DNA of 53,030 nt from JBFMEX01 sp040752215 (lineage in GTDB: Bacteria > Pseudomonadota > Alphaproteobacteria > Rhizobiales > Hyphomicrobiaceae), in contig JBFMEX010000034.1 of NCBI GenBank assembly GCA_040752215.1, positions 1 to 53,030 of the forward strand, written 5' to 3'. The notes beneath the pieces are model-generated. The model worked only from the letters and a program-made list of their open reading frames with translations. It made no database searches and was not told the DNA's origin. Position numbers and translations under genes: made by a program. Positions 1 through 8,421 of the stretch are shown here, one piece after another (the stretch's first letter is position 1; every line of letters begins with the position of its first letter).

Positions 1-2876
1 GGCGCGGGCGCCAGCGCCTCCTTGGCCGCGGCGCGCGGCGTCTCCGGCTCCGCCTCCTGCGGCGCGGCGCTGGTCAGGATGCGCCGGCCGTCGGGCTCGA
101 CGCGCTCGGTGAGGCCCTCCGTCAGCCCCTCTTTGACGAGATCGTACCAACAACCGGCCGCGCGCCCCTTCTTGCCTTCGTAGCCGGCGACGTAGAGCCG
201 GTCGCGGGCGCGCGTCATGGCGACGTAAAGCAGGCGGTTGTACTCCTCCTTCTCCCGCGCCAGGGCGGCGGCCGAGGCGGCGGCCATCGTCTCGAGCCGG
301 CTCGCGCCCTTGATCGACCATACGAACGGCGGCGGCACGCCGAGCGGCCGGCGCGCATCGGCGATCTCGAGCAGATTGGCGCGCTGGCCATTTCCCGTCG
401 GCACCGAGCAGGTGTCGGGCAGAATCACGATCGGCGCCTCGAGTCCCTTGGCGCCGTGCACGGTCATGATCCGGACCTCGTTGCGGCCGTGCTCCATGTC
501 GCGCTTCACCTCACGCTCGCTCTCGCGCAGCCAGGCGAGAAATCCGGTCAGCGACGGCGGCGCGCCCTCGTCATAGCTCATGGCGAGGCCGAGCAGCTCG
601 TCGATTGCGTCGGCCGCCTCCGCGCCGAGTCGCTGCAACAGCGGCGCACGCATGCCCTCGCGGTCGACGAGCCCGGACAGGAACTCGAACGGCGGGGCGT
701 AGTCGGCCTTCGCGCGCCAGCGCTTCAGCGTCTCCTGCGCGGCGCGAAACCGCCCGTCCCGGTCGCGCGCGCCGATCAGCGCCGACCAAAGCGTACCCTT
801 GCGAGCGTGCGCGATGGCGAGCAGGTCGTCGTCGTCGAGACCGAACAGAGGGCTCTTCAGCACCGTCGCCAGCGCGAGATCGTCCTCCGGCAGCGTCAGG
901 AAGTCGCCGAGCGCGATCAGGTCGGCCACCGCCGGCTGCTCGGTCAGACGCATGCGGTCGGCTCCGGCGACCGCGATGCCGCGCGCCTTGAGCGCGGCCA
1001 GCATGACGGGCGCGAACGGGCGGCGGCGGCGCAGCAGGATCAGGATGTCGCCGGCGGTGATCGGCCGGTCCTCGCTGGCGAGCCGCTCGCCGCCGGTCAG
1101 CCAGCCGGATATAGTGTCGGCGATGCGCTCTGCGAGCCGGGCGACGGGAGAGGGATCGCTCCGCTCCGCGAGCGGCCGCCACGCGTCGGCAGCATCCTGG
1201 TCGAGCGGTGCCTCCGTCGGCCAGATCTCGACGAGCCCCGCCTGTCCGAGGCGTCGCGCCGCATGGCGGATCGGCCTCGCATCGCTCGTCAGGCCCGGCG
1301 TGCGCGCTGGGCTCGCGAACACCCGGTCGACAGCGTCGAGCACCGGCGTGACGGTACGGAATGAGAGATCTAGCGGCACCGTGCGGAAGCTGAGGCCGGC
1401 TTCCGCTGCGGCGGCCTCGAACAGCCGCCCCTTGGCCGCGAACTCTTCCGGCGCGGCGCCCTGGAAGCTGTAGATCGACTGCTTCTCGTCACCGACCGCG
1501 AACAGCGTGCGCAGCAATTCGCGCGCGCTGCCGCCGGAGTAAAACTCGGCCGCCAGCGCCTCTATGATGCGCCACTGCGCCGGGCTCGTGTCCTGACTCT
1601 CGTCGACGAGGATGTGATCGAGCCCTCCGTCGAGCTTGTAGAGCACCCATTGCGCGGCGCTGCTCGGCGCCTCGTGACGCGCCGGATTGAGCAGCGATGC
1701 GGTCTTGGCGATGAGATCGTCGAAGTCGAGTGCGGCGCGGCGCGCCTTCACCAGCGTGTAGCGCTGCATGACGGCGCTCGCGAGCCGGAGCAGCGCGGTC
1801 GTTGCCTCGGCGGCATCGATGGAGCGCCGCTCGGCAATGCCGCGCGCGAACGTCTCGCGCGCCGCACCGAGGCGCTCCGTGAGGCCTGGGTCCTCGGCCC
1901 GCATCGCCTTGGTGATGAACGAGCGGTCGGTGCGCGGCTGGTCCTCCTTGGTGAGCAATGCCCGGCGCAGTGCCTCGATCCGCGCCTCGGTGGAGTTGGC
2001 GCGCCGCGCGGCGTCGAGCGCCTCGGCGGTCTTGCGATCCGTCTCCTTGGAGCTGCGCGCCAGCAGCTCTGCGCCTCGCGCGACGTCCTGCGCGCTGATC
2101 GCACGCGCAAGCTGCGCCTCGACCGCCGCCCGGCTCGCATCGTCGGAGAGCCCGAGCGCGCCGCGCACCACGCGCGCCGCGCCGGCGAGCTCGTCGTCGC
2201 TCTTGCCGAGATCGATGCGGGTTGCCGCTTCCAGCCATTCGCGCTTGCCGAGTGCGGCCGTCAAGACTTCGTCGAAGCGCTGGTCGACGGCGTGGGTGAC
2301 GGCCGTCAGCAGGGCGCCGCCGAGCGCCGAGTCGCCGGCACCGGTCGCCCGCGCGAGCACGTGGTCGATTGCCTCGCGGCGCAACTCGTCGGCCATCGCG
2401 TCGTCGAGGATGGTGAAGCCCGGCGGCACGTCGGCCTCGAGCGGGAAGCGCTGCAGAAGGCGCTCGCAGAAAGCGTGGATCGTCTGCACCTTGAGCCCGC
2501 CCGGCGTCTCGATCGCGCGCGTGAAGAGCGTGCGCGCGAGCGCCTGCTCGGCCGCCAGCGCCGGGCGCCCGAGCAGCTTTGCGAGCCGCGCGTCGAGGTC
2601 CTCCGCCGGCAGCGTCACCCATTCGCCGAGCGTGTCGAACACGCGCGTCGACATCACCGCTGCCGCGGCCTTGGTGTAGGTGAGGCAGAGGATGCGCTCG
2701 GGCGGCGTGCCCGCGAGCAAGAGGCGCAGCACGCGCATCGTCAGCACGTGCGTCTTGCCCGTTCCGGCGTTGGCGCTGACCCACGCCGAGGAGGTGGGAT
2801 CGGCGGCGTCCGACTGTGCGCGGCTCGTCCGCTCGAGCGCCTTTGCAATCGCATCGGCGAGGCTCTTTCCGCTCAT
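1..2876 (-). CDS. addA: AddA, helicase-nuclease subunit of AddAB (partial, cut by left edge)
   Basis: UvrD/Rep-type (SF1A) subunit of the AddAB (RecBCD-like) complex that processes double-strand breaks for recombination. The frame stays open from the ATG at 2876 to the window edge, giving about 958 residues; the rest, including the C-terminal nuclease domain, lies outside. Visible helicase motifs are Walker A ANAGTGKTH near residue 35, the motif II region LVDESQDTSP, TVHGAKGLEAP (motif V region) and LLYVAMTRARDRLYV (motif VI). The start overlaps the addB stop as ATGA, so the two are probably translationally coupled. AddA in alphaproteobacteria is about 1150 residues, so roughly 200 are missing. 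Family assignment is firm. Confidence 0.95.
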   Translation of the reverse strand, partial: MSGKSLADAIAKALERTSRAQSDAADPTSSAWVSANAGTGKTHVLTMRVLRLLLAGTPPERILCLTYTKAAAAVMSTRVFDTLGEWVTLPAEDLDARLAKLLGRPALAAEQALARTLFTRAIETPGGLKVQTIHAFCERLLQRFPLEADVPPGFTILDDAMADELRREAIDHVLARATGAGDSALGGALLTAVTHAVDQRFDEVLTAALGKREWLEAATRIDLGKSDDELAGAARVVRGALGLSDDASRAAVEAQLARAISAQDVARGAELLARSSKETDRKTAEALDAARRANSTEARIEALRRALLTKEDQPRTDRSFITKAMRAEDPGLTERLGAARETFARGIAERRSIDAAEATTALLRLASAVMQRYTLVKARRAALDFDDLIAKTASLLNPARHEAPSSAAQWVLYKLDGGLDHILVDESQDTSPAQWRIIEALAAEFYSGGSARELLRTLFAVGDEKQSIYSFQGAAPEEFAAKGRLFEAAAAEAGLSFRTVPLDLSFRTVTPVLDAVDRVFASPARTPGLTSDARPIRHAARRLGQAGLVEIWPTEAPLDQDAADAWRPLAERSDPSPVARLAERIADTISGWLTGGERLASEDRPITAGDILILLRRRRPFAPVMLAALKARGIAVAGADRMRLTEQPAVADLIALGDFLTLPEDDLALATVLKSPLFGLDDDDLLAIAHARKGTLWSALIGARDRDGRFRAAQETLKRWRAKADYAPPFEFLSGLVDREGMRAPLLQRLGAEAADAIDELLGLAMSYDEGAPPSLTGFLAWLRESEREVKRDMEHGRNEVRIMTVHGAKGLEAPIVILPDTCSVPTGNGQRANLLEIADARRPLGVPPPFVWSIKGASRLETMAAASAAALAREKEEYNRLLYVAMTRARDRLYVAGYEGKKGRAAGCWYDLVKEGLTEGLTERVEPDGRRILTSAAPQEAEPETPRAAAKEALAPA

Positions 2877-5800
2877 GAGCCCTCCTCGCCGCCCTGCCCG
2901 TACCACTCGGCGACGCGCGCGAGCCCGGCATAGTCGTCGAAGCGATAGTCGAATCCGGCGCGTCGCAATGCCGTATAGGGCGTCGCCTCGGCGTCGAACT
3001 CGGCGACCAGCCGCGTCAAGTTGTCGAGCGCCGCCGCGGCCAGCAGCCCGACATCGTCGGCCGCGACCATGCGCTCCTCGCCGGGCGGCTCGCCGCCGCT
3101 GGCGCGGATGTAGCGCAGCGCCGACACGACGCTGGCGCCGAGACCTTCGAACCCGCCGCTTGCCGCGATCGCCGCCTCGAGCGGCAGCTGGGGCGCGAGC
3201 AGCCGGGTGACGGCGGTGTCGGATGGCAGCTGCCCCGTCTTGTAGTCGGTGATGACGAGGCTTCCGCCGGTGACGTCGATCCGGTCGGCGCGCGCGGTCA
3301 GCACGAATGCGCCCGCCGGGGCGTCGATCTCGCGCCGGCCGGCGACCTCGGCGACGACCCGCGCGACATCCGATCGCCGCGCCGGCTCGGTGTCGGCGAG
3401 CCAGCGCGCGAAGCGCTCGAGCCGCGGCCGCCAGAACGCGGCCACGCGCGGGCTCGTCGCGAAGGGCGCCAGCACCTCGGCGATGATCGCGCCGAGATCG
3501 CGCGCGCAGTCGTGCGGCAGCGCCTCGGGGAAGCGGTTGGCGAACCGCTTCATGATCTCGTGCGTCAGCATGCCTTTCAAGGCGGCGTCGGGCGACTGGC
3601 CGAGCGGCGGCAGCGCCTCGAGCATCAGGATGTGGCGGGCGAAGATCGCATACGGGCTCGCGATCCAACTTTCGATCGCCGACACGCTGAGCGTCCGCGG
3701 GCGCAGCGCGACCGGTGGTCTCGGCGAAGGCGGCTTGATGCGGATCGGTGCGACGATCTGGTCGCGCGCACGTGCCCACGCAAGCCACGAGCGATCGCGC
3801 TCCAGCGCGCCGCCGAGCCCGAGGCCGTCGAGCAGCGCGTCGAGACGCATCAGCCAGCGCGAGGGGACGGTCGGCACGCCGGCGACCTTCTCGGCCCGGG
3901 TGAGATAGACGCGTCTCGCGCCGAGCAGCGAGGTGAAGTCGTGCGCTGCGTGGCCGAGCTTCTCCTCCGGCGAGGGGAGCGCGAGCGCGCGGCGCATCGG
4001 CCGGTTGAGCCACGGGCCGGGATCGACCGTCTCCGGCCATGTTGCCTCGTTGAGCGAGCCGAGCACGACCACGTCGGGCCGCTGCAGGCGCGCCTCGAAC
4101 GGCCCCCAGATCGCAAGCCGCGGGTGCGCCGGCACGCGCGGGCGGACGTTCTCGGTCGCGACCAGGCTGCGGTAGAAGTCAGCGTAATCGCCGGCCATGA
4201 TCGCCGGCGCCGGCATGCTCCTGTCCATCAGAGCGGCGAGCAGCATCGCAGCCTCCTCGCCGGCCTCGCCCTGATAGAGCGGGGAGCTGCCCTCGGGCAG
4301 CGCCTCGGCCGCAGGCAGGGCGGCAATGCGCTCCGCCGCGTCGGCGTGCGCCTTGGCGAGCCGCGCGAGCGGGATCGGTTCGGCCTCGGCGAAGATCGCG
4401 AGCAGCGGCTCGTAGGCGTGCGCCAGCCGTTCGACGAGATCGCGCGCCGCCTCCCAGTCCTCGGGCCACAGCCGGCCGACCGCGCGATCACGGCGGGATT
4501 TCTCCTCGCGCACCTCCCGCTCGGCGCGGGCGAGCGCCGTGGCGACGCCGTCGAGCCCGCGGTCGAGATAGGTCGTGCGGAACGCGGCCAGCTCGAGGTA
4601 GCGCGCCGTACGCCGGACCTCGAACGGCGTCAGGCCGAGCCGGGTCAGCGGATGGCGCAATAGGGCCATCAGCCGCGCCGGCTCAAATTCGTGCTGGATC
4701 GCCTCGATGACGAGGTCGAGGAACGCGCCCGGCACCGTCTTCGGGAACGGCCGGCCGGCAGAATCGTCGACACGGATACCCCACGCCTCGAGCCGCACCG
4801 CGACGCGGCGCGCGAGCCGCCGGTCTGGCGAGACCAGTGCCGCCGTGCGTCCCGGCGTCTCCAGCGCCTCGCGCAGGATCAGCGCCACCGCCTCGGCCTC
4901 GTCCTCGGCGCTCGGCGCGGCGAGCAGCGTCAGGCCGTCGAGGCCGGCGGCGATCGCGGCGCGGTCGGCGGTCTCGGCGAAGCCGCGCCACAGCCCGGTC
5001 GTTCCCGCGGGACGCATCGCCTCGCTGACGAGCCGTGCGCGGGCGTTCTCGGCGGTGGTCGGCGGCGCTTCTGTGAGCACGCCGACGTCCGCGCGGCGGA
5101 CGCCGAGCCGGTCGAGCAGGACCTTGAGGCCGTACTGGGGATGCTCGGGATGGCGCTCGGCGGTCGGATCGGTCGGTGCGATCGCTTGCCAGCTCGCCTC
5201 GTCGAGGTCGAGGTCGAGACCGGGCAGCAGGATGGCGGCGTGCTCGAGACGCAGCACCTGGCGCATCAGCTCGGCGGTGGCGGGGATCGAGCCGGTGACG
5301 CCGGCCACGATCACCGGGCCCGCTGGCGGATGCGCGGCGAGCCGGGCCGCCTCGGCGAGGATCAGCCGGTTGCGCCGGTCGGCCGGGCTCAGCAACTCGC
5401 CGGCGGCGAGATAGGCCGGCCACAGCTCGGTCAGGATTTTCAGAAAGTCGATCGTCTTCCGCCAGTGTGCGCTGAACGTGTCGGGCACCAGCTCCTCGAG
5501 GCGGCCAAGGCTCACGCCCTCGGTCTCGATCATATCCATCAGCCGCGCCAACTCGGCGGCGAGTCCGGACGCCTTGGCCGGCGTGTCGCGGCCGAGTGCG
5601 GTCGGATCGGGCCCGAGGTGGGGCGTGTCGGAGCTCCGCTTCGCCGCCTCGCCCTCGGCCGCGAGCCAGCGCATGACGAGCTGCGTCAGCACCAGGCGGC
5701 GCTCGAGGCTGCCGATCGCCGGCGGCACCTCGGCGCTGCCCGCGGGCGCGCTCCCGCCACCGGCAAGGCTCGAAAGGATGCCGAGGTCCTCGTCGGCCTC

Positions 5801-6040
5801 GGCGATCGGCCGCATCGCCGGCAGCAGCATCGCCGGCCGGCGAGCGCGGGCCAGGAACGCATCGTTCAGCGCGCGTGTTGCGCGCCGAGTCGGCAGCAGG
5901 ATCGTATAGTCGGTGAGCGCAAGCGCATCGGGCGCGCGGCCACCGGTCGCCGAGAGGTCGCCGGCGAGAACGGCGCGCGCCAGCTCGTCGAGGAAGCTGC
6001 GCCCCGGCGGCACGGTGTAGATGCATGCGCGATCAGCCAT
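2873..6040 (-). CDS. addB: AddB, nuclease subunit of AddAB
   Basis: Partner of AddA in double-strand break resection and repair. The protein is 1055 residues, the usual alphaproteobacterial AddB length. It starts MADRACIYTVPPGRSFLDEL and carries a C-terminal RecB-like nuclease core, seen as RADRID followed by VITDYKTGQLPS (the D-Y-K of the PD-(D/E)XK motif) around residue 880. The frame is open 30 codons further upstream, but the ATG at 6040 is preferred because it overlaps the end of the nucleotidyltransferase gene by 8 bases in the packed-operon style seen here, and the upstream residues look like shadow of the previous gene. Its stop overlaps the addA start. Confidence 0.95.
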   Translation of the reverse strand: MADRACIYTVPPGRSFLDELARAVLAGDLSATGGRAPDALALTDYTILLPTRRATRALNDAFLARARRPAMLLPAMRPIAEADEDLGILSSLAGGGSAPAGSAEVPPAIGSLERRLVLTQLVMRWLAAEGEAAKRSSDTPHLGPDPTALGRDTPAKASGLAAELARLMDMIETEGVSLGRLEELVPDTFSAHWRKTIDFLKILTELWPAYLAAGELLSPADRRNRLILAEAARLAAHPPAGPVIVAGVTGSIPATAELMRQVLRLEHAAILLPGLDLDLDEASWQAIAPTDPTAERHPEHPQYGLKVLLDRLGVRRADVGVLTEAPPTTAENARARLVSEAMRPAGTTGLWRGFAETADRAAIAAGLDGLTLLAAPSAEDEAEAVALILREALETPGRTAALVSPDRRLARRVAVRLEAWGIRVDDSAGRPFPKTVPGAFLDLVIEAIQHEFEPARLMALLRHPLTRLGLTPFEVRRTARYLELAAFRTTYLDRGLDGVATALARAEREVREEKSRRDRAVGRLWPEDWEAARDLVERLAHAYEPLLAIFAEAEPIPLARLAKAHADAAERIAALPAAEALPEGSSPLYQGEAGEEAAMLLAALMDRSMPAPAIMAGDYADFYRSLVATENVRPRVPAHPRLAIWGPFEARLQRPDVVVLGSLNEATWPETVDPGPWLNRPMRRALALPSPEEKLGHAAHDFTSLLGARRVYLTRAEKVAGVPTVPSRWLMRLDALLDGLGLGGALERDRSWLAWARARDQIVAPIRIKPPSPRPPVALRPRTLSVSAIESWIASPYAIFARHILMLEALPPLGQSPDAALKGMLTHEIMKRFANRFPEALPHDCARDLGAIIAEVLAPFATSPRVAAFWRPRLERFARWLADTEPARRSDVARVVAEVAGRREIDAPAGAFVLTARADRIDVTGGSLVITDYKTGQLPSDTAVTRLLAPQLPLEAAIAASGGFEGLGASVVSALRYIRASGGEPPGEERMVAADDVGLLAAAALDNLTRLVAEFDAEATPYTALRRAGFDYRFDDYAGLARVAEWYGQGGEEGS

Positions 6041-6758
6041 GCCGTGCCTCCTCGGCCAGCCGCCGCTCTGCCGCGGCGACCGCCTCGGGCGCGCCGACGT
6101 GCATCCATTCGCCGTCGAGCACGACTCCATAGAGCCGCCGCTCGGCGATCGCGCGATCCCACACCATGTTGAGCGAGAACGCGCCCGCCGGCGCGTCCGA
6201 CAGCAGCCGCGGATGGAGGATCGAGACGCCCGTGAACACGAGGTCGGTTTCGGCGTCCTTCGGCCGGCGTGCGAGGCGATGCTCGTGATCGAGCGAGAAA
6301 TCGCCGCGGCCGTCGTAGCCGAGGCTCGCCTTGCGCTCCGCGAGCAAGAGCAGGCTGTCCATGCGCTCCTCGTCGAAGGCGTCCATCAGCCGCGCGAGGT
6401 TCGATGCGCGCCGCTCGATCCACACCGAGTCCGAGTTGTGCACCAGGAACGGCCCGGCGCCGAGCGTGGCCAGCGCCTTGACCACGCCACCGCCCGTGTC
6501 GAGCAGCGCCTCGCGCTCGTCCGAGATGACGATTTGCGGTGTGCGACGGCCGGCGAGATGGCGCTCGATAGCGTCCGCCATGAAGTGCACGTTGACGACC
6601 GCGCGCGTGATGCCCGCCGCCGCCAGCCGGTCCAGCACGTGGTCGATCAGCGCCCGGCCGGCAAGCGGCACGAGCGGCTTCGGCACGCGATCCGTCAGCG
6701 GCCGCATGCGCGTGCCGAGCCCGGCGGCAAGCACGAATGCAGTCGTGATAGGGCTCAT
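6033..6758 (-). CDS. murU: MurU-type sugar-1-phosphate nucleotidyltransferase
   Basis: Probable N-acetylmuramate alpha-1-phosphate uridylyltransferase of the peptidoglycan recycling route that bypasses de novo MurA, making UDP-MurNAc. The 241-residue protein opens with the nucleotidyltransferase signature FVLAAGLGTRMRPLTDRVPK and ends with DGEWMHVGAPEA, as in the MurU/RmlA-like family. It follows the TsaE-AmgK fusion with a 4-base ATGA overlap; AmgK makes the MurNAc-1-phosphate that MurU uses, so the pair supports the specific call over a generic glucose- or mannose-1-phosphate transferase. Substrate is inferred from context and family, not visible from residues. Confidence 0.85.
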   Translation of the reverse strand: MSPITTAFVLAAGLGTRMRPLTDRVPKPLVPLAGRALIDHVLDRLAAAGITRAVVNVHFMADAIERHLAGRRTPQIVISDEREALLDTGGGVVKALATLGAGPFLVHNSDSVWIERRASNLARLMDAFDEERMDSLLLLAERKASLGYDGRGDFSLDHEHRLARRPKDAETDLVFTGVSILHPRLLSDAPAGAFSLNMVWDRAIAERRLYGVVLDGEWMHVGAPEAVAAAERRLAEEARHG

Positions 6759-8410
6759 GAGCGGCTCCCGCTGTCGGCGGTGGGAACGGCCGGCTGTCGC
6801 GCTCTCGCCTCGGGCGGGAAGGCGCGCGCGTAGAACTCGCGTAATGCGGCGAGCCGCGGATGGGCGAGGTCGCGCTCGAGATAGCGCCAGATGCGCGGCA
6901 GGTGCGCGAGATAGCCGGGCTTGCGGTCGCGGATCGCGAGTCGCGCGAAGATGCCGAGGATCTTGGTGTTGCGCTGAGCGCCGAGCGCCGCATAGGCGAA
7001 GCGGAATTGCGCCTCGTCGAAGCCGGGCTCGGCCCGCGCCGTCTCGGCGCAATAATAGTTGAGCAGCTCCGCCGCCAGTGCCTCCGGCACGTCGAGGCGC
7101 GCGTCCTGCAGCAGCGACACGAGATCATAGGCGGCGGGCCCGGCGAGCGCGTCCTGGAAGTCGATCACGCCAACGCGCGCGAGCCCTTGTTGTCCGGGCC
7201 GCCAGATCAGGTTCGGCGAATGAAAGTCGCGCAGCACCCACCCCTCGCGCATGCTGGCGAGCGCGGCGAGGATGGGCGCCCACACAGCCGTGAAGGCATT
7301 CCGGGCGTCGGCATCCGCCGGCGCGCCGGTCATCGCCGGCCACAGCCAGTCGGGCAGCAGCTCGGTCTCGATGGAGAGCGCCGCAGCGTCGTAGTCGGGA
7401 AGGCGGTGGCTCGTGCCATCGGGCAGCGGCAAGGCGTCCGGCACCGGCGCGCGCCGCAACGCGAGCAGCACGTCGACGGCGGCGCGCCACAGCTGGGCCT
7501 GGCTCGCTCCAGCGGCGAGTGCCGCCCCGAATACGCCGTCGCCGAGATCCTCAATCAACAGCAATCCCTGGTCGAGGTCGTGGGCCAGCACGCGCGGCGT
7601 GGCGATGCCGGCTCGCGAGAGCGCGGCAGCGATGGCGACGAACGGGCGTACGCCCTCGGCGAGGTGGGCGATGCGGCTGTAGGGCAGTCCGTTGTGGATC
7701 GGCGGGCCGTCGGGCTGCGCCGGCCAGTCCATCACGACCGCGCTCCGCCCATCGCGCGCGATCAGGCGGGCGTAGCGCCGTGGCGAGGCATCGCCTTGCA
7801 GATAGCCGAGCGAGATGCCGCCGCCGCGCCAGCCGGCATCCGCGACCAGCCGATGCAGCGCCATCAGTCGCGCGAGACGCGGCGCCCAGTCGCCATGGCC
7901 AGTGAGCGTGACCGTGCGTCTGTCACCGCTACCCGCCGATTCCGCGAGGTGCACGGCGAGATGGCTCCCGGTCACCGCCTCCGGCGCGCGCTCGGGCCAC
8001 TCGACTAGCGCAACCCCGCGCGCCAGCGCATCGCCGAGACCCAGCTCTTCGATCTCCGCCGGATCGGCGAGCCTATAGAGATCGAGATGAGCGACCGGCA
8101 TCCGCTCGGTCTCGTAGGTCTGCACCAGCGTGAACGTTGGGCTCGGGATCTCCTGGAGCCGCCCGCCGGAGAGGCTGGTGACGAGCGCGCGCGCGAGCGT
8201 GGTCTTGCCGGCGCCGAGGTCGCCCGCGAGCGCGACGAGATCGCCGGGCCGGAGCCAGAACGCGATCTCCTCCGCGAGCCGGCGCATGCCGTCCTCGTCG
8301 AGACTCTCGAGAACCCTGGTGATCACATCCGGCCCCGTCGTCCCTCGCGCCCCCTGCCGGGGTGATCCGTGGCGCGAAACGGGGCGGTTGTCAAAGCCTC
8401 GGGAGGTCAT
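6755..8410 (-). CDS. TsaE-AmgK fusion: tRNA t6A ATPase joined to amino-sugar kinase
   Basis: A 551-residue two-domain protein. Residues about 30-180 are TsaE (P-loop GDLGAGKTTLARAL, then PSPTFTLVQTYE and HLDLYRL), the ATPase that supports N6-threonylcarbamoyladenosine formation on ANN-decoding tRNAs. Residues about 195-520 are an aminoglycoside-phosphotransferase-type kinase with the catalytic stretch VLRDFHSPNLIW and metal-binding VGVIDFQDALAG, matching AmgK, the anomeric MurNAc/GlcNAc kinase. This fusion is known in alphaproteobacteria. The start used is the ATG 11 bases after the kinase stop; a GTG about 28 codons in (DVITRVLESLDEDG) is an alternative, as the first residues are low-complexity. 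Overlaps murU. Confidence 0.9.
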   Translation of the reverse strand: MTSRGFDNRPVSRHGSPRQGARGTTGPDVITRVLESLDEDGMRRLAEEIAFWLRPGDLVALAGDLGAGKTTLARALVTSLSGGRLQEIPSPTFTLVQTYETERMPVAHLDLYRLADPAEIEELGLGDALARGVALVEWPERAPEAVTGSHLAVHLAESAGSGDRRTVTLTGHGDWAPRLARLMALHRLVADAGWRGGGISLGYLQGDASPRRYARLIARDGRSAVVMDWPAQPDGPPIHNGLPYSRIAHLAEGVRPFVAIAAALSRAGIATPRVLAHDLDQGLLLIEDLGDGVFGAALAAGASQAQLWRAAVDVLLALRRAPVPDALPLPDGTSHRLPDYDAAALSIETELLPDWLWPAMTGAPADADARNAFTAVWAPILAALASMREGWVLRDFHSPNLIWRPGQQGLARVGVIDFQDALAGPAAYDLVSLLQDARLDVPEALAAELLNYYCAETARAEPGFDEAQFRFAYAALGAQRNTKILGIFARLAIRDRKPGYLAHLPRIWRYLERDLAHPRLAALREFYARAFPPEARARQPAVPTADSGSRS

Positions 8411-8421
8411 GCACCGGGCGC

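Noticed and set aside
1489..2931. Minus-strand frame of 480 codons in the addA region
   Set aside because: It is frame-shifted relative to the real addA frame, which carries all helicase motifs and runs off the left edge without a stop.
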